NCBI RefSeq assembly: GCF_019884785.1
Contig: NZ_CP082326.1
Location: forward strand, 4,333,355-4,397,354
From: Crassaminicella profunda
GTDB lineage: Bacteria; Bacillota; Clostridia; Peptostreptococcales; Thermotaleaceae
Length of the DNA: 64,000 nt
Direction of reading: 5' to 3'
Shown: positions 17,228 to 24,935 of the stretch, piece by piece
How the letters are laid out: the number at the start of each line of letters is the position of its first letter
Numbering within the stretch: position 1 is the stretch's first letter
Position numbers and translations under genes: made by a program
Notes under the pieces: model-generated
Seen by the model: the letters and a program-made list of their open reading frames with translations, nothing else
The model's database searches: none
Told to the model about the DNA's origin: nothing

Positions 17228-18296
17228 TAGTAGAAATCTACAAGAGATTTTAGAATATGCTCATGGTAAAGGCTCTACGGATATTCATTTGATTGTAGAT
17301 TCAAAGCCAGTCATCAGAGTCCATAAGTCCTTAGAGGATATAGAAGATGCAGAAATGATTACACCAGAGATCTCTAAGACCTTAGCAGATTCTTGTATGA
17401 GTGAAAGTCATAAAAAAATATTAGAAGAAGCAGGAGAAGTGGACTTTTCCTTTTCTGTAGGAGACTTTGGAAGATACAGGGCCAACATATTTAGACAAAA
17501 GGGAAATTATTCTATTGCCTTAAGAGCTATTCCTGTAGATATTCCAAATTTTGATAATCTGAAATTACCTTCTGCAATAAGATCATTTGCCAATAAGCAT
17601 ATGGGATTAGTTTTAGTAACAGGAGCTACAGGAAGTGGTAAATCTACTACGCTAGCAAGTTTACTGGATATTATCAATCAAGAGAGAAGAGCACATATTA
17701 TTACCATTGAAGACCCTATAGAATATGTTCATGTGCACAAAAAATGTAGAGTCAATCAAAGAGAAATAGGAGGAGATACAAAATCCTTCGCAACCGCATT
17801 AAGAGCATCATTGAGGGAAGATCCAGATATCATATTAGTAGGAGAGATGAGGGACCCTGAAACCATATCCACTGCACTAACAGCAGCAGAAACAGGTCAC
17901 TTAGTTTTTTCTACCCTACATACAATAGGAGCTGCAAAGACCATAGATAGGATTATTGACTCATTTCCTACAGGACAGCAAAATCAAGTACGAAGTCAGT
18001 TGGCTACTGTACTCAATGGCGTTGTATCCCAGCAGCTTATTCCTAAGATGGATGGAACAGGTATCACTGCTGCCTGTGAAGTGATGATTGCCAATGGAGC
18101 TATTAGAAACCTTATTCGTGAAAATAAGCCCCATCAAATCAATAGTATCATTCAGACAAGCCATGATACAGGCATGCAGTCTATGGATTATCATCTATCA
18201 CAATTGGTACAGCAGGGAATGATTTCAAAAGAAGCTGCTCTTGAACGTGCCCAAGATGAACAAAGTTTATCCAATCTGTTGATGCCGAGGTGGTAA
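17193..18296 (+). CDS. pilT: Type IV pilus retraction ATPase PilT
   Basis: 367 residues. PilT-type PAS-like N-terminus (ILEYAHGKGSTDIHLIV) followed by the ATPase core: Walker A GATGSGKSTTLA, Asp box, Walker B VGEMRDPETIS, His box FSTLHT. PilT depolymerises the pilus to generate twitching force. The reading frame overlaps the end of pilB; ATG 17193 overlaps it by 35 bases and has GGAAGGAG about 13 bases upstream. A longer in-frame start at 17148 has no good site. Presence of pilT predicts retractile pili rather than a purely secretory pseudopilus. Confidence 0.94.
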   Translation: MNWSRPYTERIDSRNLQEILEYAHGKGSTDIHLIVDSKPVIRVHKSLEDIEDAEMITPEISKTLADSCMSESHKKILEEAGEVDFSFSVGDFGRYRANIFRQKGNYSIALRAIPVDIPNFDNLKLPSAIRSFANKHMGLVLVTGATGSGKSTTLASLLDIINQERRAHIITIEDPIEYVHVHKKCRVNQREIGGDTKSFATALRASLREDPDIILVGEMRDPETISTALTAAETGHLVFSTLHTIGAAKTIDRIIDSFPTGQQNQVRSQLATVLNGVVSQQLIPKMDGTGITAACEVMIANGAIRNLIRENKPHQINSIIQTSHDTGMQSMDYHLSQLVQQGMISKEAALERAQDEQSLSNLLMPRW

Positions 18297-18299
18297 AGT

Positions 18300-19502
18300 A
18301 TGGCTACCTTTCAATATACAGCGAAAAATTTGCAAGGAGAAATCATTTCAGGTATTTATGAAGGAGATAGTATAGAAGCTTTAAAGCGTGAAATGTACCA
18401 AAAGGGTTACATTGTAACAAAGACTAGTAAAGAAGCACAAGGAATGAAAATAGATAATTTATTTGGAAAACCAAATGCCAAGGATTTTGCCATCTTTTGT
18501 AGACAGTTTTCCGTTATTTTAAATTCAGGACTAACCTTGATTGAAGCTATGCTCATTTTGACCCAGCAGACGAAGAAGAAAAAGTTTAAGGAAATACTCA
18601 AAAATATTCATGAAGAGCTACAAAAGGGAAAGATGTTTTCAAATACCTTGAAAGAGTATAGGGATACTTTTCCAGAGTTTTTTATCAACATGATTCAAGT
18701 AGGTGAAGCAAGTGGTACATTAGATGAAGTTTTAAATAGACTTGCTGAGAATTATGAAAAAGAATACAAGATGAGGAAAAAGATAAAAGCAGCTTCTATG
18801 TATCCTGTGATGGTTGTTTTTGTAGCTGTAGCTGTTGTAACGCTTTTGATGGTAAAAGTTGTCCCTATGTTTTCAGAGATGCTTGGGGAAATGGGAGGAG
18901 AAGTTCCATTTTTAACAAAACTTGTTGTAATGGTCAGTGATTTTCTTATCAATCATTTAGGACTTATGTTTTTAGGTGGTTTCTTTGGAGTAATAGGACT
19001 CATTTATTATTATAAAACAGAAAGAGGAAGATATGTTTTTGATGATTTGAAATTAAAAACACCTATTATCAAAAACTTATTTATAAAAATTGTAACTGCT
19101 AAATTTGCAAATAGCATGGGAATGCTTTTAAAAAGTGGTATTCCAATCATCCAAGCGGTGGACATTATTTCTAATCTTATTGGAAACCGTGTATTAGAAG
19201 AAAGGTTCAAGGTATGTCAAGAGGATATTAAAGGAGGTCGGGGGATTTCTACTTCCCTTAGGAAAATAGAAATATTCCCACCCCTACTATTTCATATGAT
19301 TACTGTTGGAGAGAAAACAGGAGAACTAGATGACATGCTCATGAGAACCTCTGTCTTCTTTGAAGAGGAGGTGGAAGAAGCAATAGAACAAATGATTACT
19401 ATGATTGAGCCTATGCTCATCATAGGTCTTGGAGGAGTTGTAGCAGTAATTATCCTTGCTGTAATGCTTCCAATGGTAGAAATATTACAAAATATTGGTT
19501 AA
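18300..19502 (+). CDS. pilC: Type IV pilus inner-membrane platform protein PilC
   Basis: 400 residues with the two GspF repeats (about 65-190 and 265-390) and three membrane segments near 168-190, 215-240 and 370-395. The motifs FAIFCRQFSVILNSG and FANSMGMLLKSG mark the start of each repeat. PilC is the platform rotated by PilB/PilT on which pilins are added or removed. It starts three bases after pilT with GAGGTGG as ribosome binding site. Confidence 0.95.
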   Translation: MATFQYTAKNLQGEIISGIYEGDSIEALKREMYQKGYIVTKTSKEAQGMKIDNLFGKPNAKDFAIFCRQFSVILNSGLTLIEAMLILTQQTKKKKFKEILKNIHEELQKGKMFSNTLKEYRDTFPEFFINMIQVGEASGTLDEVLNRLAENYEKEYKMRKKIKAASMYPVMVVFVAVAVVTLLMVKVVPMFSEMLGEMGGEVPFLTKLVVMVSDFLINHLGLMFLGGFFGVIGLIYYYKTERGRYVFDDLKLKTPIIKNLFIKIVTAKFANSMGMLLKSGIPIIQAVDIISNLIGNRVLEERFKVCQEDIKGGRGISTSLRKIEIFPPLLFHMITVGEKTGELDDMLMRTSVFFEEEVEEAIEQMITMIEPMLIIGLGGVVAVIILAVMLPMVEILQNIG

Positions 19503-19520
19503 AAATAAGGAGGAAATAAA

Positions 19521-20018
19521 GTGATACAAAAACTAATGAAAAAGAAAAAAAGTCAAAAAGGTTTTACATTGATTGAATTGATTATTGTTATTGCAATATT
19601 AGGAATTTTAGCTACTGTATTATTACCTAAGTTTACTGGATTTACAGATAAGGCAAGAGGTGCTACAGCAATGGCAGATGCTAAAAATCTTGCAACAGCT
19701 GTAGAAGCGTTAATGGCAGAAGGAAAAAAACCTAATGCAACAGCTGGGACAGCTGTAAGTGCAGCTAATTCTAAAAGTTTTAAGGATATAGATGTAATGC
19801 ATTACGTTGGTAAAAATCTTAACGGAGACTTGAATTTAGTAGCAACAGCTGTAGCTGCTGCAGGTTCTACTGGAGCTAAATCGGTTGGGGATTTTACGTA
19901 TATAAAAGAAGTAGATGGTAAATATTATACAGTTACATATCACACAGATACAGGTAAATTTGATGATGTTGTTGCTTCTGATACAGCACCTACGGGCTAT
20001 GCATTAACAAAATATTAA
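19521..20018 (+). CDS. pilA: Major type IV pilin candidate
   Basis: 165-residue prepilin starting at GTG 19521 with an ideal AAGGAGG. A short basic leader ends in KKSQKG, followed by FTLIELIIVIAILGILATVL: prepilin peptidase cleavage after Gly, N-methylatable Phe, and Glu at mature position 5. The mature domain is small, Ala/Thr/Gly-rich and has no cysteines, so no disulfide-bonded D-region. It is the first and best-translated pilin in the operon and is followed by a stable hairpin, which fits the major subunit. Confidence 0.92.
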   Translation: MIQKLMKKKKSQKGFTLIELIIVIAILGILATVLLPKFTGFTDKARGATAMADAKNLATAVEALMAEGKKPNATAGTAVSAANSKSFKDIDVMHYVGKNLNGDLNLVATAVAAAGSTGAKSVGDFTYIKEVDGKYYTVTYHTDTGKFDDVVASDTAPTGYALTKY

Positions 20019-20033
20019 ATAGAAGTGAAAACA

Positions 20034-20060
20034 ACTCCTGCCAATTGGCAGGAGTCCTTT
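20034..20060 (+). terminator. Hairpin after pilA, partial terminator or mRNA stabiliser
   Basis: ACTCCTGCC-AATT-GGCAGGAGT is a perfect 9-bp stem followed by CCTTT, a short T-run. Inside an operon such a structure usually lets some transcription continue while protecting the upstream pilin message. Confidence 0.7.
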
Positions 20061-20095
20061 AAAAATAAGACTTACCATTGAAGGGAGATTCAAAA

Positions 20096-20398
20096 ATGAA
20101 TCAAAGAGGATATTCCCTGATAGAATTGATTATTGTTATTGTGTTGATAGGTATTTTAGCATCTACTATTATCCCAAGGGTCAATAAATTTCAACAAAAA
20201 AATAAACAACTAGAATTAAAAGCATATACAAAAGTCCTAAAAAAAACTATGAGACAATATTATGCCCTTGAAGGAAAATACCCAGATGATTTAATGGATT
20301 TAAAGGGAAAGGGGTATAAAATTATTATAGATACAAATCAATATAAATATGCTTATGATCCTACTAACCCTAATGATTTAACAGTAGAATACAAATAA
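20096..20398 (+). CDS. Small type IV prepilin-like protein
   Basis: 100 residues. A very short leader MNQRG is followed by YSLIELIIVIVLIGILASTI: class III signal sequence with Glu5 but Tyr rather than Phe at mature position 1. The globular part is only about 70 residues, with EGKYPDDLMDLKGKGYK, a pattern shared with GspG/PilE-like minor pilins. ATG 20096 has AAGGGAG at correct spacing; a TTG at 20078 is not favoured. It follows the pilA hairpin and is probably a minor pilin. Confidence 0.85.
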   Translation: MNQRGYSLIELIIVIVLIGILASTIIPRVNKFQQKNKQLELKAYTKVLKKTMRQYYALEGKYPDDLMDLKGKGYKIIIDTNQYKYAYDPTNPNDLTVEYK

Positions 20399-20426
20399 CA
20401 AAACACCTATTTTGGATGGTGAAAAA

Positions 20427-20960
20427 ATGAAAAGAAATGGCTTTACTTTAATAGAAATTCTCATCGTTTTACTGATTATGGCCATCTTAGGAACCATTAT
20501 TCTTAGTCTTGTAAAGACTTCTCAAAACTTATACCAAAACATCTATAAGGATGCAGATGCTGAGATGGAAGCAAGGATTGCCCTCTCTTATGTAATGGTA
20601 AAGATTAGACAAAATGATGTGAAAGATGGTATTGAAGTAGATGATAAAAATAACAAAATTATTATAAAAGAATCAAAAATAGATAAAACAAAAAATGATT
20701 ATGAAATTTATTTTGAATTAGATACAGCTCCTGCTAAGGGAGGATATTTAAAGGAAAAACAAGGTGGAAAGGTACAAGATATTGCAAAGATTCAAAGCTT
20801 TACTATTTCAGAAAGTAAAAAAGAAGAAACGGATACTTCTCGAGGGGTATCTATAAACAAGATCAAAGAAAGAATGATTACGGCTACTGTTACCTATAAA
20901 GATAAATTTGAAAATATAAAGACATTAACAGAAAATTATACAATTCGATGTATTAATTGA
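20427..20960 (+). CDS. Minor prepilin
   Basis: 177 residues beginning MKRNG followed by FTLIEILIVLLIMAILGTII, a canonical class III cleavage site with Phe1 and Glu5. The C-terminal domain is charged and without cysteines. The start ATG is chosen over TTG 20412 because it places the leader at typical length and has a GGTG seven bases before. It lies between another prepilin and pilM, as minor pilins commonly do. Confidence 0.85.
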   Translation: MKRNGFTLIEILIVLLIMAILGTIILSLVKTSQNLYQNIYKDADAEMEARIALSYVMVKIRQNDVKDGIEVDDKNNKIIIKESKIDKTKNDYEIYFELDTAPAKGGYLKEKQGGKVQDIAKIQSFTISESKKEETDTSRGVSINKIKERMITATVTYKDKFENIKTLTENYTIRCIN

Positions 20961-20977
20961 TTGACAGGAGGGAAGAT

Positions 20978-21991
20978 ATGGCTAAAGAAAAAATCTTAGG
21001 AATAGATGTAGGTTCAAGAAATATCAAAATGGCATTGATCAATCAAGATAAAAAAACAAAAAATATTATAGATACAGCAGTAATCCCTATTCCTGAAGAA
21101 ATTGTTACTATGGAAGAAACCCAAAGATTAGAAAAGATTGCCCAGCTCATTAAAGGTGGAATTGCAGATAGAAATATAAAAGTAAAAAAGATTTCTTTTT
21201 CCATCAATTCTCCTCAAGTAGTTGTGAGGAGTTTTCAATTGCCACCTATAAAGAAAAAAGAAATTCATGAAGCCATTCTAATGGATTTATCTAAAACTTT
21301 TCAAGATATTACAAATACCCATGCGATTAGCTATAAAGTTTATCAACATACAAAAGAAGGGGTAGAGGGAATGGTAGCCTTTTGTCCTAAAAAGTTAGTG
21401 GAAGGCTATGTTTATTTATCAAGTTTGATAGGAATATCAGCAAAATATGTAGATGTAAATGCTAATAGTATTACAAAAGCTTATAAAACATTTATTAGTC
21501 ATGCAAAACCTGATGAAAATGTAATATTAGTAGATATTGGGGCTACGTATTCACAGGTAAATGTGATTGAGAAAGATCGATTGATTCTCAGTAGGACCAT
21601 AGCTTGTGGAGGAGGGTCTATTGACAAAGCCGTTTCTAAACATTTAAATATTTCTCTTGAGCAAGCAGAAAAGGATAAATTCAATAAATTTATGGAGTAT
21701 GAGCTTCATGGGTATGATGCTGAAGGATATATCAAAAGAGGATATAGTCCTATTGTGCAGGAGATTAATCAAACAATTGCTTTTTACAGTCAAAAAAAGA
21801 AGGATGCAAAGATTGATCGGATTTTACTCATAGGAGGCGGAAGTCTTTTATATGGAATGGAAGAATATTTAAAAGAAGGTTTTAGTGTACCAGCCTCAAC
21901 CATTAAGCCTACAGATAATAATGCGGCATATATAAAAGAGTTTCCTAGCTTATTACCTGCTATAGGGGCTGCTTTGAGGGAGGATTCATAG
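20978..21991 (+). CDS. pilM: Type IV pilus assembly ATPase-fold protein PilM
   Basis: 337 residues with the actin/FtsA fold: phosphate-1 motif LGIDVGSRNIKMALI at the N-terminus, phosphate-2 ILVDIGATYSQVNVI, and the adenosine motif ILLIGGGSLLYGM. PilM sits on the cytoplasmic side and binds the N-terminus of PilN. The ATG at 20978 has AGGAGGGA; a TTG 21 bases upstream is not favoured. The stop codon abuts the pilN start. Confidence 0.93.
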   Translation: MAKEKILGIDVGSRNIKMALINQDKKTKNIIDTAVIPIPEEIVTMEETQRLEKIAQLIKGGIADRNIKVKKISFSINSPQVVVRSFQLPPIKKKEIHEAILMDLSKTFQDITNTHAISYKVYQHTKEGVEGMVAFCPKKLVEGYVYLSSLIGISAKYVDVNANSITKAYKTFISHAKPDENVILVDIGATYSQVNVIEKDRLILSRTIACGGGSIDKAVSKHLNISLEQAEKDKFNKFMEYELHGYDAEGYIKRGYSPIVQEINQTIAFYSQKKKDAKIDRILLIGGGSLLYGMEEYLKEGFSVPASTIKPTDNNAAYIKEFPSLLPAIGAALREDS

Positions 21992-22552
21992 ATGAGGGAT
22001 ATTAACTTATTAGATACCCATGTAAAGACTAGTGGGAATAGCAATCATAAAAATTTATGGATTATTATCGTATGTATCCTTATGATTCTTTTAGGAAGTG
22101 CTTATGCCTTTTTAGAATATAGTTTATACAAGATGGATCAAGAAAAGACTGAAATAGATAGTTTGATTCAACAAAAGTCTGTAGTAGAAGAAACAAAGGA
22201 AGAGATTAGAACAAAGACACAAAAAATTGAAGCTATGAGTACGATTATTGATACAGCATCAAGAAATGCAGTGATCAATACAAAGATGTTTCAAGTACTA
22301 GCTGCTAATATGCCTGCTTCTATTTTTTTATCGGATTATTCCTTTAATGATGATGGACAAATCAATCTTATGGGAGAATCTAGTGATAATGATAGTATGG
22401 CTTTTTTTATCTATAAGCTAAAGCAGACCAATTTATTTGAAGATGTAAGGATCAAAAGTATTCAAAATAACAAAAATGAAGAAACCAATCAAGAGAATTA
22501 TAACTTCGTCATTGATACAAAAGTTATTCTTGATTTAGAAGAAGCTCAGTAA
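21992..22552 (+). CDS. pilN: Type IV pilus alignment protein PilN
   Basis: 186 residues. The N-terminal MRDINLLD matches the PilM-binding INLL motif of PilN; one membrane segment (about 22-44) and a coiled coil lead to a C-terminal ferredoxin-like domain. It starts on the base after the pilM stop, so translation is coupled. PilN and PilO form the membrane alignment complex that links PilM to the pilus. Confidence 0.9.
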   Translation: MRDINLLDTHVKTSGNSNHKNLWIIIVCILMILLGSAYAFLEYSLYKMDQEKTEIDSLIQQKSVVEETKEEIRTKTQKIEAMSTIIDTASRNAVINTKMFQVLAANMPASIFLSDYSFNDDGQINLMGESSDNDSMAFFIYKLKQTNLFEDVRIKSIQNNKNEETNQENYNFVIDTKVILDLEEAQ

Positions 22553-22600
22553 TTTTTATAGGAAAGATTTTAATACCCTGAATCCTTAGGAGGTGTGAAT

Positions 22601-23731
22601 ATGAAAATAATGAAGAAAAAAGGTCCTAGTATGAGTACAAGAGAGAGTAATCTTCTAATGATTCTTTTGATTATCATCGGGACGTATGTGGGGTTAAATT
22701 ATTTGATTATGCCAAAGTTTGAAGATTATCAATCATTAAGTGAAACCCTTATAAATGATCGAATACGTTTAGAAAAAATAGAAGAAGAATATCGAAATCG
22801 AGAAAAGCTAAAAGAAGAAGCTGAAAATTTACAGTATAAAGTAGAAAGATTAAAAGAGACGCTACCTCCATTTATTTCAGAGGAAAAAATCATTCTAACA
22901 TTAGGAGCCTATGCAAAAAAAACAAATGTCACCGTATCCTCTATTTCTTTTGAAGAAGAAAGTGCAGTACAAGCAGATTTGTATATTAGTGGAGAAGAAG
23001 GAAATCCAGAAGAAATGGATCAAAACTTACCCACTGTATGGACAAAAAGTATCAACCTTAGTTTTTCGGGAACGATTGCTTCTTTATACGATTTTATTCA
23101 CAAATTAGAAAATAATCCAAATAAAATATTTGTAAGACAAATGCAATTAAATAAATCAGAAGATAGTGACTTAATGGGAAATATGCAGCTAGAATATATT
23201 GCATATACAGATGGGACAGATCATGAAAGTTTACAGCTAGAGGTACCTTCAACCAAAGGAAAAAGCAGTCCATTTACTTCCTATGAAGGCTACAATAAAA
23301 ATGATTCTATTCCCAAGAATCAAGAGAATGCAAATTTTCATTTAATCATAAATAAAAATCCAAAAGGACCAAAGTTTAGTTTGGGTGAATACAATCATCC
23401 AGAAACAGAAGTATATAACAATGGTAAAAATCAAATTCATGGAAAATTAATGATAGAACAAAATGACAATCAATATACATATACTTATTCTCTAGAAAAA
23501 AATCAAAAGACTCAAACAAAAGAGTTAAAAGTAAAAAATGGGATCCTAGAAATGAAGGTTTCTTCCTTTCCAAGGACAGGAGCAGATGACAAATCGGAAA
23601 TTATCTTCAATGTAGAAAATACAACAGGGAAAGTTCTTGAAATTACTGTTGTAGGAGATGATGTGAAAAACCCTCACTTCAAATCAGGAGCACATAGTGG
23701 AAAGGTTCATGTAAAGCGGGTGAGCAGATAA
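22601..23731 (+). CDS. pilO: PilO-like alignment protein with a long C-terminal extension
   Basis: 376 residues from ATG 22601, which has AGGAGGTG seven bases before; a GTG six bases earlier is possible. One membrane segment (about 17-38), coiled coil (45-90), and a PilO-type ferredoxin-like domain (about 95-205, with the strand YDFIHKLENNPNKIFVRQMQ). The last 160 residues are an extra domain rich in beta-strand patterns, not found in standard PilO (about 200 aa). Position after pilM and pilN supports the call; the extension is unexplained. Confidence 0.8.
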   Translation: MKIMKKKGPSMSTRESNLLMILLIIIGTYVGLNYLIMPKFEDYQSLSETLINDRIRLEKIEEEYRNREKLKEEAENLQYKVERLKETLPPFISEEKIILTLGAYAKKTNVTVSSISFEEESAVQADLYISGEEGNPEEMDQNLPTVWTKSINLSFSGTIASLYDFIHKLENNPNKIFVRQMQLNKSEDSDLMGNMQLEYIAYTDGTDHESLQLEVPSTKGKSSPFTSYEGYNKNDSIPKNQENANFHLIINKNPKGPKFSLGEYNHPETEVYNNGKNQIHGKLMIEQNDNQYTYTYSLEKNQKTQTKELKVKNGILEMKVSSFPRTGADDKSEIIFNVENTTGKVLEITVVGDDVKNPHFKSGAHSGKVHVKRVSR

Positions 23732-23732
23732 A

Positions 23733-24923
23733 ATGCTTAAAAACAACAAAGGATTTACCCTCCTTGAAGTGATCATCGCCATCACCATTTTAGCCATGGT
23801 TGTAGGAACTCTCCTTCGATCCTTTGCCTTTTCTGCAAAGTTAAATAAACGTGCCTATGATACGGATATGGCAAATGCACTAGCGTTGAGTGAGGCAGAG
23901 AAGATTAAGAAAGATTGTGCAATGTATATGGTAGGGAAGACGAAAGAGACGAAGTATTTTTATCTAAATGAATCTGGGAATAAGATAAAAACAACAAAGA
24001 ATAATGAAGCAAGTATTATAGAAGAGAAAACAACAGGTACTAAGTATTTTGATATTCAATGGAATGAAGTATTAGATAAGGATAGTGAAGATGTGAAATT
24101 TGTTATGGAGATAGTGGTAAATAATACAAATACGCAAAATATAATAACTAGTTATTCAGAAAATACATATATGGATGATCACCATGTGCATTTGATGGTT
24201 GAGAAGTATAGAACTTTAATTGGTATTATTACAGGGAATGATACGCCATCATCTAGTAGAAATAGAGAATATCATATGGATGTGGATTCTTATACTAGTG
24301 AGATTAGTCTAGACACTATGAAAGAAATTATGAAGAATTGGAAAGCAAAAGTGAATAGCAAGGAAAAAACTACAAAGAAAAGAATAACATTTTCTGAATT
24401 AAAAAATACCTTGAGAGAGGCTGTAGGAACTAAAGATGGGAGTTATGCACAGAACAATAATTATGGAGTTGGAAAACGAAAGCCTAGGTATTGGCCTATA
24501 CATAATAAGGAATATACAGCAGAATCTATTGATAAATTGAAGGCAGAAGATGCTGTTCCTATAAGATTTTTATTTCCAGAAGAGTCAATGCCTAAGAATA
24601 GAAAGTATAGAGTATATATAGTCAATTTAATTGATAAGGATATTAATTTCTATGTAGAATATTCAAGAGATGGAAATCGAAAGAGTGTCCATGATATGAA
24701 TCAAGTAGATGTAGAAAATCCCATGAAATATTTAGTGGATTCAGCATATTTATTTGATACAAATGAAAGTAAATTTGGGAATGTAAACATAATGAAAACC
24801 AATTTTTTTCAAAATAATGATAAGGATACATATAGTGTTGATGTGATTGTAAAGAGAAAAGATAAAAATGAAATTATAGGAAGCTATCATACAGGAAAGT
24901 TTAAATTGTATGAGATACGATAA
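23733..24923 (+). CDS. Large minor prepilin (PilV/PilJ-like)
   Basis: 396 residues. MLKNNKG precedes FTLLEVIIAITILAMVVGTL, a class III signal sequence with Phe1 and Glu5. The remaining roughly 360 residues are polar and Lys/Asn-rich, much larger than ordinary minor pilins, comparable with big tip-associated pilins of clostridia. Its start codon overlaps nothing but lies one base after the pilO stop. The extended head could act as pilus-tip adhesin or initiator; no recognised adhesin domain was found. Confidence 0.82.
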   Translation: MLKNNKGFTLLEVIIAITILAMVVGTLLRSFAFSAKLNKRAYDTDMANALALSEAEKIKKDCAMYMVGKTKETKYFYLNESGNKIKTTKNNEASIIEEKTTGTKYFDIQWNEVLDKDSEDVKFVMEIVVNNTNTQNIITSYSENTYMDDHHVHLMVEKYRTLIGIITGNDTPSSSRNREYHMDVDSYTSEISLDTMKEIMKNWKAKVNSKEKTTKKRITFSELKNTLREAVGTKDGSYAQNNNYGVGKRKPRYWPIHNKEYTAESIDKLKAEDAVPIRFLFPEESMPKNRKYRVYIVNLIDKDINFYVEYSRDGNRKSVHDMNQVDVENPMKYLVDSAYLFDTNESKFGNVNIMKTNFFQNNDKDTYSVDVIVKRKDKNEIIGSYHTGKFKLYEIR

Positions 24924-24935
24924 GAAGGTGAAAAA

